The notes under the pieces are model-generated. The model was not told the origin of the DNA and ran no database searches. It saw nothing but the letters and a program-made list of their open reading frames with translations. The position numbers and the translations under genes are program-made. Shown here piece by piece: positions 15,381-22,356 of a stretch of DNA of 22,356 bases (within the stretch, counting starts at the first letter, position 1; each line of letters opens with the position of its first letter). The stretch spans positions 1 to 22,356 of the forward strand of contig JAGLFE010000302.1 in the NCBI GenBank assembly GCA_023144675.1, given 5' to 3'. Source of the DNA: Thiomargarita sp. GTDB lineage: Bacteria > Pseudomonadota > Gammaproteobacteria > Beggiatoales > Beggiatoaceae.

Positions 15381-16784
15381 TTATTCATCCTTTATAGTTG
15401 CTATTTTTTTAAAGTAGGCGGAAGGTTCTCCAATCATAGGAGCATCATCATCATCATTTATCTTACTAATAGTAATAGTAGGAGTTAGCATTTTTATATA
15501 AATAGGTCTTCCGACAACATCGCCTTTAAGAGTAAATTTATACGGACCGACAATATTTTCCCATGTTTTTGCGTAGCGTAAAGAGGTTGCAATTTCAAGT
15601 GGAATAGTTGAACCGCCATTTTTAATACTCCATGCCAATAATTTAGTCGCATCATAGGCTTGAGCCGCATCAGTATCAGGCATTTCACCATCAAATTTTG
15701 CTTTAAAATTGTCAATGAAAGTTTTACTTTTAGCTGATAAATTAGGATCAAAAACGCTCGCTACAAATGTACCAACAGAATTCAATTTAGCCTGTTCCCA
15801 TAAACCTAGGTTATCTAATGAATCGCCTCCAATAAAAGGAACTGAAATGCCCATGCCACGTGCTTGATTAATAATTTTAGTGGCTTTATTAACATAACTG
15901 GCAATAAAAATAGCATCAAAATGTAGTTCTCTTATTTCAGATAGCAAGGTTCTAAAATCTAATTCTTCCTCCTCATTTTTTTGAAAAAAAGAACGGGTAG
16001 CTACAATTTCAATGTCTTGATTCTCCGCTTCTACAGTAAAAAATTCAGCTAATCTTTTACCATAATAACCTCTTTCAAAAATAATGGCAATACGTCTAAA
16101 ATTATATTGTCGAGAAAATTTTGCAAGGGCTTTACCTATTTTTTTATCTGATGGAATATTTCTAAAAATATAGGTTCTTTTATAAGCGGTTAACAATGGA
16201 TTGGTTGCTCCAGTTGAAATAAAAACAATACCATTTTGTTCATAAATAATCGAAATAGGAATAGCAACACTAGAAAAATTATGTCCAATAACAGCAACAA
16301 TATCAGTATTTTTAGAAATATCTTGTGCAATTTTCCTGCCTATTTTAGCTTTGCCCTCATCATCATAAAATTTAGGAATAATTTTTCTTCCAACTAAAAC
16401 TCCTCCTCCAACATTAAGTCTTCTTAAAATAACTTTATTTGGTTCCCCATTTTCATCGTAAATAATATTAGTTATTTGTTTATTCGGATCTTGTTTTAAT
16501 TTTTCCAAGACTAATTGTGGATTATTAATCTCATCTAAATATAGCTTTTTCATATCAATAAAAGAATCTGTCTGATTAATTTCTTCTATAGCTAATTCTA
16601 CTCCTTGTTTAAATAAACTTTTATTAGATGAACTTTCAACAAAAGCAATAATAATATCTTGATTTTTTTCATCAGCAATTTTAGCAGATTCCTTTCTTGC
16701 TTGAGTTAAAGAATTTAAGTTGCAAGCTAGTAATAGAGATGATGTGAAAACGATTAGACAATATTTAAATATTTTTTTATACAT
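15381..16784 (-). CDS. Branched-chain-amino-acid-type periplasmic binding lipoprotein
   Basis: This 467-aa protein has a lipobox signal (SSLLLAC, with lipidated Cys21), so it should be anchored by lipid. The remainder is a Peripla_BP_6 (LivJ-like) fold: IIIAFVESSSNKSLFKQGVE, AVIGHNFSSVAIPISIIYEQ at about 164-183, FISTGATNPLLT, a long RRIAIIFERGYYGKRLAEFF strand-helix, and DAAQAYDATKLLAWSI. An insertion at about 100-150 (ENGEPNKVILRRLNVGGGVL) lengthens it beyond LivJ. There are no liv permease or ATPase genes nearby. Its start lies two bases after the stop of the SPFH gene, so the two are co-translated, suggesting a sensing or scaffold role rather than transport. Confidence 0.87.
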   Translation of the reverse strand: MYKKIFKYCLIVFTSSLLLACNLNSLTQARKESAKIADEKNQDIIIAFVESSSNKSLFKQGVELAIEEINQTDSFIDMKKLYLDEINNPQLVLEKLKQDPNKQITNIIYDENGEPNKVILRRLNVGGGVLVGRKIIPKFYDDEGKAKIGRKIAQDISKNTDIVAVIGHNFSSVAIPISIIYEQNGIVFISTGATNPLLTAYKRTYIFRNIPSDKKIGKALAKFSRQYNFRRIAIIFERGYYGKRLAEFFTVEAENQDIEIVATRSFFQKNEEEELDFRTLLSEIRELHFDAIFIASYVNKATKIINQARGMGISVPFIGGDSLDNLGLWEQAKLNSVGTFVASVFDPNLSAKSKTFIDNFKAKFDGEMPDTDAAQAYDATKLLAWSIKNGGSTIPLEIATSLRYAKTWENIVGPYKFTLKGDVVGRPIYIKMLTPTITISKINDDDDAPMIGEPSAYFKKIATIKDE

Positions 16785-16786
16785 AT

Positions 16787-17884
16787 TTAATATTTATTTT
16801 GCACCAGTTGATTATTCTTTAATTCTGGTTTTGATGATGATTCTTCTGAAATTGTTGCATTTTCATTTATTATTTCTGGTGTTATTTCTTGAGTTTCTGT
16901 TGGTTCTTGAGTTTTGATTTCTGATGGTTGATATTTAGAATGAGTTTGACTAAAAGTTGAATATTTAGACTTATTAGAAGATAAATTATTTGCACCATTA
17001 TCTGTTGGATTATCTACATTTAAGATAATTGGTAAACCATTTTTACCACTACCAATTAATACTACTTTTGCATTATTAGACATAGCCAAATTTTCTGTAG
17101 CGTTAATTCCTCGCCAAGTTAAATAACCATTTTTAGTTGGTAAAACTGAAGAAATAATTTGTATATGTTCAGAAATACCTTCTGCTTCAATTCTCTTCCG
17201 TTCTGCTTCAACTTTTTCCTTTTCTACTATAAATTTATGTGCATCAACTAAGTGTTTTTGTTGTATTTTGTATTTAATTGAATCTTCTACCAAAGGAGGC
17301 AAATCAATTTTTCTGATCAAAACATCATCAACTCTAATAAAACGTTGTTCTACCTGTTCTATGGCACTATTAATCGCAACGGTAATAACTTTTCTTCCTG
17401 TTGTATAAATTTCTTCAGAACTCATAGAACCAATTGTTTCGCGAAGTACTGCAGTTACTTCCGGAATAACTACAATATTAACAAAATCAGGTCCAACTTG
17501 TTGATGTAATAACCCTAAAAATTCACGTTGCGGAGCATATCGAATAGATAAGTACAAATTGACATTTAAACCCCGATTAGTTAAAACCTCTAATTCATGT
17601 GGCTGTGTTTGGAAACGAAGATTATATATATACATTTTATCCCAAGGCAATATAAAATGAATACCTTCCGAATATACCTTATCAATTTGAGTTCCTCCAA
17701 AAAATAAACTCCAAAAAACACCATTTTTCCCTGGCTCAACAACTACAACCATTTTTGGAACTAAATAGAGAGTAGTAATAAGAAACACTAATAGAAGAAT
17801 TTGTAGAAGAGCAAGCCAATTAGATTTATTTTTTTGTTCTGTTTCTGATTTTAATATTTCTTCTGTTGCCATATTAGTTGTCAT
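16787..17884 (-). CDS. SPFH/prohibitin-family membrane protein
   Basis: This 365-aa protein has one membrane helix (about 23-43) followed by an SPFH domain (about 45-235): VVVVEPGKNGVFWSLFFGG, EGIHFILPWDKMYIYNLRFQ, LNVNLYLSIRYAP, and VTAVLRETIGSMSSEEIYT are classic prohibitin features. A charged coiled-coil (IVEKEKVEAERKRIEAEG) follows, then a Ser/Thr/Asn/Glu-rich tail from about 290 that looks disordered. SPFH proteins form oligomeric membrane rings that organise proteases, transporters or signalling proteins. The next gene, encoding a binding lipoprotein, starts two bases after this stop, a strong sign of joint function. The start could also be the ATG for MATEE, four codons in. Confidence 0.9.
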   Translation of the reverse strand: MTTNMATEEILKSETEQKNKSNWLALLQILLLVFLITTLYLVPKMVVVVEPGKNGVFWSLFFGGTQIDKVYSEGIHFILPWDKMYIYNLRFQTQPHELEVLTNRGLNVNLYLSIRYAPQREFLGLLHQQVGPDFVNIVVIPEVTAVLRETIGSMSSEEIYTTGRKVITVAINSAIEQVEQRFIRVDDVLIRKIDLPPLVEDSIKYKIQQKHLVDAHKFIVEKEKVEAERKRIEAEGISEHIQIISSVLPTKNGYLTWRGINATENLAMSNNAKVVLIGSGKNGLPIILNVDNPTDNGANNLSSNKSKYSTFSQTHSKYQPSEIKTQEPTETQEITPEIINENATISEESSSKPELKNNQLVQNKY

Positions 17885-17936
17885 AAATAGTTATTTTTTA
17901 ACTGAATTTCAATAATGGTTACATCTAAAAATATCA

Positions 17937-18131
17937 TTAACTTGCAGCTAGAACTACTATTCCCATAATAGGTGAAAAAATCGCTGAGAAGAAAAACAAT
18001 CCCCAAAAACCCATTTTCTTTTTTCTACCAAAAATGCCAATTATAAAACTTGCTAAAAAATATAGAAGTTGTATTATTATTGGTAATGTAAATACTATGT
18101 TAAGTGGTAAAAACTGTGTAATACTTGGCAT
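17937..18131 (-). CDS. Small two-helix membrane protein
   Basis: This protein of about 64 aa (from ATG 18131) has two hydrophobic segments, IVFTLPIIIQLLYFLASFII and FWGLFFFSAIFSPIMGIVVL, joined by the basic turn GRKKKMG. Similar GRKKK-x-G-F...SP-x-x-G hairpin proteins are widespread and uncharacterised. An extension to TTG 18143 is open but has no ribosome site. It lies between the twin-Cache gene (52 bases) and the SPFH gene (52 bases) on the same strand, so it may be an accessory of that membrane group. Confidence 0.6.
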   Translation of the reverse strand: MPSITQFLPLNIVFTLPIIIQLLYFLASFIIGIFGRKKKMGFWGLFFFSAIFSPIMGIVVLAAS

Positions 18132-18183
18132 AATAATATCCAATTAGGAAGAGAATTTTACAAAAGATTAATTATTTTATTTT

Positions 18184-19380
18184 TTACGATGTAGTAGAAC
18201 TTATTTTAGCTGATTTTTTTATGAAAATTATTAAAGAAGCCAATATACCAACTAAAAATACGACAATATTAAGAATGCCCAAACGAAACAAAATTTGTTC
18301 TATTTTTTGAGTAAAATATTTTTTCGTTTTTTTAACTTCTATTTCAATACCATCTAAATAAGCTCCTGTTCCTATTAACCAATTTGAACCTGTATGTATT
18401 TTTATATAGCTCAACTTAGATACACCACTTATAATACCTTGACTTGTAGGTTTTTCGCCTTTATATTCAACAAAACCTTTGCCATTATTTTTTTCGGCAA
18501 CTTGAATAAAAGTATTAACTCGTGATTTATATTTTTTTAAATTACCTTCCAAAAATTTATTTTCTCGATCGGGATCAAAGGGATGCATGATATATTTTGG
18601 AGTTTTTTTATTGCTAACATCAATAATCCAAAAATAACCAATCCCATTATTATATCTCATGGCTCTAATAGTTTCTTTAATATTAGCCAAACCGTCTTTT
18701 ATTATATCTTCTATATTAACTTCAGTAATCAGCATCCAATCCCATTTGGGAACTAATTTTACATAAAATATATAAGAAATATCCTTTTTATCTATCTCAG
18801 AATACCAGCTATGATAAATAAAGAACTCTTCCAAATTTTTATTTAACTTTTCAAGTAAATTATCAAATAAACTCTTATTCGTATTTGGGTTATTATAAAA
18901 AGAATCATCTATAAATTTATCATTTAACGCTGGAATTAGAGGGTGCATAACTACTTTAGGGAAGGGTTTTTTATTTTCAGTAATCCAAATATAACTTTTA
19001 TCATTATTGTATCTAATAGCTTCAATTTTTTCAATTGCCTGTTTTTGTGCTTTTTTTATAGATAATTTTCTCTTTTTTACTAATTCTAATCTTTGTTCTA
19101 TAATAATTTCTGCAATATTAATTGCATGTTTTAAATTATCTCCAAAACGCTTTTCTATATATTCTATATCTGAACTTCTTGTATATAAAGAATCCACTGC
19201 CGAGTAAGTAATATCCATATAGTTTTTAAGGCTCATAGCAACTTTATCATATTCTTGATTTTCACGTTTTTCAGTTAAATCTGAAGCTAATTCTTGCATA
19301 CGATAAAATGTATCAAAAAAAATGTAACTCATTGAAGCAAATATAGATAAAACTATGGCAATAATATAAAGTTTTTTCAT
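18184..19380 (-). CDS. Twin-Cache membrane sensor lacking an output domain
   Basis: This 398-aa protein has an N-terminal membrane helix (4-22), a long periplasmic part and a second helix (about 365-388). Two Cache_2-type ligand-binding repeats are recognised by matching blocks: AIRYNNDKSYIWI plus VVMHPLIPALNDKF (about 121-156), and AMRYNNGIGYFWII plus YIMHPFDPDRENKF (about 240-276). The conserved W in WDWMLITEV and SNWLIGTGAYLD close the two units. Such domains bind small carboxylates or amines in chemoreceptors and kinases. Here the protein ends 10 residues after the second helix (KKSAKISSTTS), with no HAMP, methyl-accepting, kinase or GGDEF part and no remnant of one in the 40 bases after the stop. 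It heads the cluster leading to the SPFH gene. Confidence 0.88.
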   Translation of the reverse strand: MKKLYIIAIVLSIFASMSYIFFDTFYRMQELASDLTEKRENQEYDKVAMSLKNYMDITYSAVDSLYTRSSDIEYIEKRFGDNLKHAINIAEIIIEQRLELVKKRKLSIKKAQKQAIEKIEAIRYNNDKSYIWITENKKPFPKVVMHPLIPALNDKFIDDSFYNNPNTNKSLFDNLLEKLNKNLEEFFIYHSWYSEIDKKDISYIFYVKLVPKWDWMLITEVNIEDIIKDGLANIKETIRAMRYNNGIGYFWIIDVSNKKTPKYIMHPFDPDRENKFLEGNLKKYKSRVNTFIQVAEKNNGKGFVEYKGEKPTSQGIISGVSKLSYIKIHTGSNWLIGTGAYLDGIEIEVKKTKKYFTQKIEQILFRLGILNIVVFLVGILASLIIFIKKSAKISSTTS

Positions 19381-19482
19381 ATAATAAGTTTAAACATAAA
19401 CCTTATAGGAATTTAATAAAATTGGAAACTTAATAATGGCAGGATAAATACTTGTCAACTAAGGATTAATTCTAAATAATAT

Positions 19483-19510
19483 AACCGCTTTTATTAAAAA
19501 AAAAGCAGTT
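19483..19510 (-). terminator. Terminator-like hairpin after the 67-aa gene
   Basis: On the minus strand, AACTGCTTTT (19510-19501) pairs with AAAAGCGGTT (19492-19483) over ten positions with one G-U pair and an 8-base loop. It lies 14 bases after the stop. The following sequence is A/T-rich but has no long U tract, so termination may be partial and allow read-through into the Cache gene. Confidence 0.45.
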
Positions 19511-19524
19511 ACATATAATTATAA

Positions 19525-19728
19525 CTAGGCAGCCGCTGTTTCAGCTGTTGTTTCAGTAGTTGTTTCTTCTTTTTTATCAGCAAATTTTTTCATAAGATAG
19601 TAAGCACCTACTCCAATAAGCGCACCACCTACAACAGCCATACCAATAGGATGAGCCACTACAAAAGGTTTAATTGTACCCAACCATACACCTTTAGGTA
19701 CTAATGCAATTTCAGTTCCAGTTGCCAT
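19525..19728 (-). CDS. Small single-pass membrane protein with Thr/Ala-rich tail, 67 aa
   Basis: The protein has a short N-terminal segment with KGVWLGTIKPFVVAHPIG, one glycine-rich membrane helix (about 28-47, GMAVVGGALIGVGAYYLM), a basic flank (KKFADKK) and an acidic, Thr/Ala-rich tail (TTTETTAETAAA) built on a short repeated nucleotide unit. A good AGGAG ribosome site 9 bases before ATG, its own promoter candidate and a following hairpin suggest solid, independent expression. I do not recognise the family. The GxxxG-like helix could promote oligomerisation. Confidence 0.72.
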   Translation of the reverse strand: MATGTEIALVPKGVWLGTIKPFVVAHPIGMAVVGGALIGVGAYYLMKKFADKKEETTTETTAETAAA

Positions 19729-19737
19729 TCAATAATT

Positions 19738-19742
19738 CTCCT
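19738..19742 (-). promoter_or_regulatory. Strong ribosome binding site of the 67-aa gene
   Basis: AGGAG on the minus strand, 9 bases before ATG 19728. Few genes in this window have so clear a site, so the small protein may be translated efficiently. Confidence 0.6.
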
Positions 19743-19998
19743 ATAAAATTTAAATTTATTTATATACTTTTTTAGTATAACTGAAAATTCTAAAAATTAA
19801 TCAAAAAAATATATAATATTTCTAAAATAATAGCATTTTATCATAAATAATTGAAATATATAATATTTAATTCATCATTCTTCTTATATATTGGAATATT
19901 ATTATTGAATAATAATAAATTAATTTCTAATATTTCGATTATAAATAAACTAGCAATTTTTATTCCTTAACTAATTATTAATAATAAATTAAAATTAT
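19743..19998. other. AT-rich divergent intergenic region
   Basis: About 250 bases between the leftward 67-aa gene and rightward parC. It is extremely A/T-rich and has no open frame I would accept. Apart from the promoter candidate for the small gene I see no defined element. The DNA just before parC has no Shine-Dalgarno sequence. Confidence 0.5.
19774..19804 (-). promoter_or_regulatory. Promoter candidate for the 67-aa gene
   Basis: On the minus strand TTGATT (19804-19799) and TATACT (19779-19774) resemble sigma-70 -35 and -10 boxes, separated by 19 bases, which is longer than optimal. A TTTTTAG/CTAAAAA inverted repeat overlaps the -10 box and could be an operator or chance in AT-rich DNA. 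Confidence 0.3.
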
Positions 19999-22257
19999 AT
20001 GTCAGTAAATATCGAAGAAATAGAACATCAACCAGTACACCAATTTGTCGAACAAGCTTATCTTAATTACGCCATGTATGTCATATTAGATCGAGCTTTA
20101 CCTCATATTGGTGATGGTTTAAAACCAGTGCAACGCCGCATTATCTATTCCATGTCAGATTTAGGTTTAAAACCAAGCAGTAAATATAAAAAATCAGCCC
20201 GTACTGTTGGCGATACTTTAGGTCGTTTTCATCCGCATGGAGATATGGCTTGTTATGAAGCAATGGTATTAATGGCACAAGCTTTTTCATATCGTTATCC
20301 GCTTATTGATGGGCAGGGCAATTGGGGTTCTATAGATGACCCAAAGTCCTTTGCTGCTATGCGTTATACTGAAGCACGCTTATCTGTTTTTAGCAATTTA
20401 CTTTTTGATGAATTAGCTGAAGGCACAGTCGATTGGCAAGCTAATTTTGATGGAACTTTACAAGAACCATGCTTATTACCCGCGCGTTTGCCTAATGTAT
20501 TACTAAATGGAGCTAGTGGAATTGCTGTTGGGATGGCAACCGATATTCCACCCCATAATTTGTTGGAAGTAGCAACAGCTTGCACTAAATTGATTAAAAA
20601 TCCCGATATGGAAATTGCCGATTTATGCGCCATTATACCTGCTCCAGATTATCCAACTACAGCCGAAATTATTAGCTCGCCGACTGATTTACTTAAAATG
20701 TATGAAACTGGTTATGGTTCAGTGCGAATGCGGGCAACTTATATTAAGGAAAATAGTGATATTATTATTACCGCTTTGCCCTATCAAACATCAGGCAGTA
20801 AAGTTATAACCCAAATTGCCGCTCAAATGACAGCTAAAAAGTTGCCAATGGTTGAAGATATACGCGATGAATCTGATCATGAAAACCCAGTTCGTCTGGT
20901 TATTATACCTAAATCTAATCGCATTGATGTTGAGGGCGTAATGACACATTTGTTTGCCACCACTGATTTGGAACGCAGTTATAGAGTTAATCTAAATATT
21001 ATTGGTTTAAATGGTCGCCCGCAAGTTAAAAATCTTAAAGTTTTATTATTAGAATGGATAGATTTTCGCAAAGAAACGGTACGGCGACGTTTACAATACC
21101 GTCTTGATAAAATATTACATCGGTTGGAACTTCTTACAGGCTTTTTAATTACTCATGAAAATATAGATAAAATCATTGAAATTATTCGTGATAACGATAA
21201 ACCAAAATCTATTTTGATTAAAATTTATCAATTAACTGAAATTCAAGCCGAAGCTATTTTGGAATTAAAGTTACGTCAATTAGCTAAATTGGAAGCAGCT
21301 AAATTAACCAAAGAACAAAAAACTTTAATTAACGAAAGTGAACAATTAGCCAGCGTTTTAAAATCAGCAGATAAACTGGTCAATTTAATTATTAAAGAAA
21401 TTAGGGCGGATGCTAAAAAATATGGCGATGTTCGTTATTCACCTATTGTTAAACGGAAAGTAGCAAAGGTTTTTGATGAGACGGTTTTAATCACTTCAGA
21501 GCCAATTACGGTGATTTTATCGGCTAAAGGTTGGGTACGCTGTGCTAAAGGGCATGATATTGACCCATTGAGTTTGAATTATCGGGAAGGCGATGAATGT
21601 ATTAATGTTTATCGGGGACAAAGTAATCAGCAAGCGGTATTTATAGATGCAGGAGGTCGTTGTTATTCAGTAGCAGCTCATACTTTGCCATCTGCACGAG
21701 GACAGGATGAACCATTAACTGGACGTTTTGCTCCTCCAAGTGAAACTGGTTTTTTATATACTTTATTGGGTGAACCTAATGATCAATATTTATTCGCTTC
21801 CAATACTGGTTATGGTTTTATTATCCAATTAAAAGATTTATATACTAAAAATAAAGCGGGTAAAGCGATATTAACTTTAGCAAATGATTCAAAAATGTTA
21901 ACACCTTCATTATTAACAAAATCTGAAACTTTGCATTATGCCGTTATTACCAGTGCGGGTTATTTATCTATTGTAGCCGTTGCAGAATTGCCTTATTTAT
22001 CTAAAGGAAAAGGTATTAAATTATTAAATATACCTGCCAAAAATAAAGATGAAATAGTTATTTGTTTGGATTTATTGGAGCCAAATCAGGATAAACTTAT
22101 TTTATATGTTGGTAAACGCCGTTTAACTTTGAAAACCCGTGATATAGCCGCTTATACGATGGAACGAACTAGACGGGGACAAAAATTACCACGTGGTTTC
22201 CAAAAAGTGGATAAATTAGAGGTTATTCACTCTAAAAAGGAAGAAAATTTATTTTAA
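19999..22257 (+). CDS. parC: DNA topoisomerase IV subunit A
   Basis: ParC with ParE makes the type IIA enzyme that unlinks daughter chromosomes. The 752-aa length equals that of E. coli ParC. The N-terminal YLNYAMYVILDRALPHIGDG, LKPVQRRIIYSMSDLGL and GDTLGRFHPHGD are diagnostic, and the catalytic pair is R122-Y123 in AAMRYTEARLS. The tower and coiled-coil domain (RRRLQYRLDKILHRLELLTG) and the beta-pinwheel C-terminal region ending RRGQKLPRGFQKVDKLEV follow the family order. In the quinolone-resistance-determining region the E. coli Ser80 position is Met83, while the Glu84 position is conserved as Glu87. The start is supported by alignment with E. coli ParC, although no ribosome site is visible. 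Whether it is ParC rather than GyrA is decided by length and the short C-terminal domain. Confidence 0.96.
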   Translation: MSVNIEEIEHQPVHQFVEQAYLNYAMYVILDRALPHIGDGLKPVQRRIIYSMSDLGLKPSSKYKKSARTVGDTLGRFHPHGDMACYEAMVLMAQAFSYRYPLIDGQGNWGSIDDPKSFAAMRYTEARLSVFSNLLFDELAEGTVDWQANFDGTLQEPCLLPARLPNVLLNGASGIAVGMATDIPPHNLLEVATACTKLIKNPDMEIADLCAIIPAPDYPTTAEIISSPTDLLKMYETGYGSVRMRATYIKENSDIIITALPYQTSGSKVITQIAAQMTAKKLPMVEDIRDESDHENPVRLVIIPKSNRIDVEGVMTHLFATTDLERSYRVNLNIIGLNGRPQVKNLKVLLLEWIDFRKETVRRRLQYRLDKILHRLELLTGFLITHENIDKIIEIIRDNDKPKSILIKIYQLTEIQAEAILELKLRQLAKLEAAKLTKEQKTLINESEQLASVLKSADKLVNLIIKEIRADAKKYGDVRYSPIVKRKVAKVFDETVLITSEPITVILSAKGWVRCAKGHDIDPLSLNYREGDECINVYRGQSNQQAVFIDAGGRCYSVAAHTLPSARGQDEPLTGRFAPPSETGFLYTLLGEPNDQYLFASNTGYGFIIQLKDLYTKNKAGKAILTLANDSKMLTPSLLTKSETLHYAVITSAGYLSIVAVAELPYLSKGKGIKLLNIPAKNKDEIVICLDLLEPNQDKLILYVGKRRLTLKTRDIAAYTMERTRRGQKLPRGFQKVDKLEVIHSKKEENLF

Positions 22258-22355
22258 CCGAAACTTCGCATACCTCTTAACCACTTCCAACATATAGTGA
22301 TATTCTTATAAAAAAGCACCATAAAAATAACTGGTAGTCCTGAAATAGGTAGTGC
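22254..22355 (-). CDS. 3' end of a membrane-protein gene (partial)
   Basis: Leftward from the right edge an open frame gives 33 residues, LPISGLPVIFMVLFYKNITI and then CWKWLRGMRSFG, ending at TAA 22256-22254. The hydrophobic run followed by a basic, aromatic tail looks like the final membrane helix and cytosolic end of a protein. Its stop overlaps the parC stop by four bases on opposite strands. The parC neighbour plsC of E. coli came to mind but I see no plsC signature; the family is unknown. Confidence 0.45.
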   Translation of the reverse strand, partial: ALPISGLPVIFMVLFYKNITICWKWLRGMRSFG

Positions 22356-22356
22356 T

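Noticed and set aside
19743..19998. Search for a replication origin or small RNA in the AT-rich region before parC
   Set aside because: No DnaA-box cluster, conserved hairpin series or terminator was seen; only base composition stands out.
1..22356. CRISPR array, tRNA or rRNA genes
   Set aside because: No regularly spaced repeats and no tRNA cloverleaf or rRNA sequence were recognised on reading; a tRNAscan or CRISPR-finder run could confirm this.

Overview
The window is strongly AT-rich and looks like a chromosomal piece of a gammaproteobacterium. The best single clue is ParC, whose length (752 aa) and sequence match gammaproteobacterial topoisomerase IV. The mix of orphan HicB, HigBA, prohibitin-like, Cache and hybrid-kinase genes, together with low GC, recalls the large sulfur bacteria of the Beggiatoa/Thioploca/Thiomargarita group. 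That placement is inference from gene style, not a measured match.

Layout. The left edge (3-2518) reads rightward: the end of an unidentified gene, a 706-aa P-loop ATPase of unknown role, and an orphan HicB-type antitoxin, closed by a clear terminator at 2543-2579. From 2589 to 19728 every convincing gene reads leftward. In transcription order (right to left) these are: a 67-aa membrane protein with its own promoter candidate, RBS and terminator-like hairpin; a twin-Cache membrane sensor without an output domain; a small membrane protein; a prohibitin/SPFH protein; a branched-chain-amino-acid-type binding lipoprotein; a small methyltransferase-like protein starting at TTG; a large Cache-HAMP-kinase-REC-REC hybrid histidine kinase; ispH; an enlarged family-5 peptide-binding protein; an 88-aa conserved-looking protein; a DppB-type permease; and an RnfG-like FMN protein. 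A small toxin-antitoxin island follows (higB, higA, the remains of a nucleotidyltransferase gene and a 59-aa ORF), then a three-part secreted protein (M1 peptidase, ChaN-like, PDZ). At the right end parC reads rightward and meets, tail to tail with a 4-base overlap, the end of a leftward membrane-protein gene.

How the genes may work together. The stretch 19380-14903 has short gaps (2 to 52 bases). It joins a ligand-sensing membrane protein, an SPFH scaffold and a periplasmic binding lipoprotein, with no transporter permease or ATPase. The hybrid kinase, which has its own Cache domain, lies 149 bases further on in the same direction. A membrane-associated sensing module is a plausible reading, but it is inference. 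Two transport-type genes (family-5 binding protein and DppB permease) lack the DppC and DppD/F partners. RnfG stands without the rest of the Rnf complex.

No rRNA, tRNA, CRISPR array or complete insertion sequence was recognised. The main oddities are a methionine at the quinolone-determining Ser80 position of ParC, an apparent internal duplication in the peptide-binding protein, the M1-ChaN-PDZ fusion, the outputless twin-Cache protein, and the decayed nucleotidyltransferase behind higBA.
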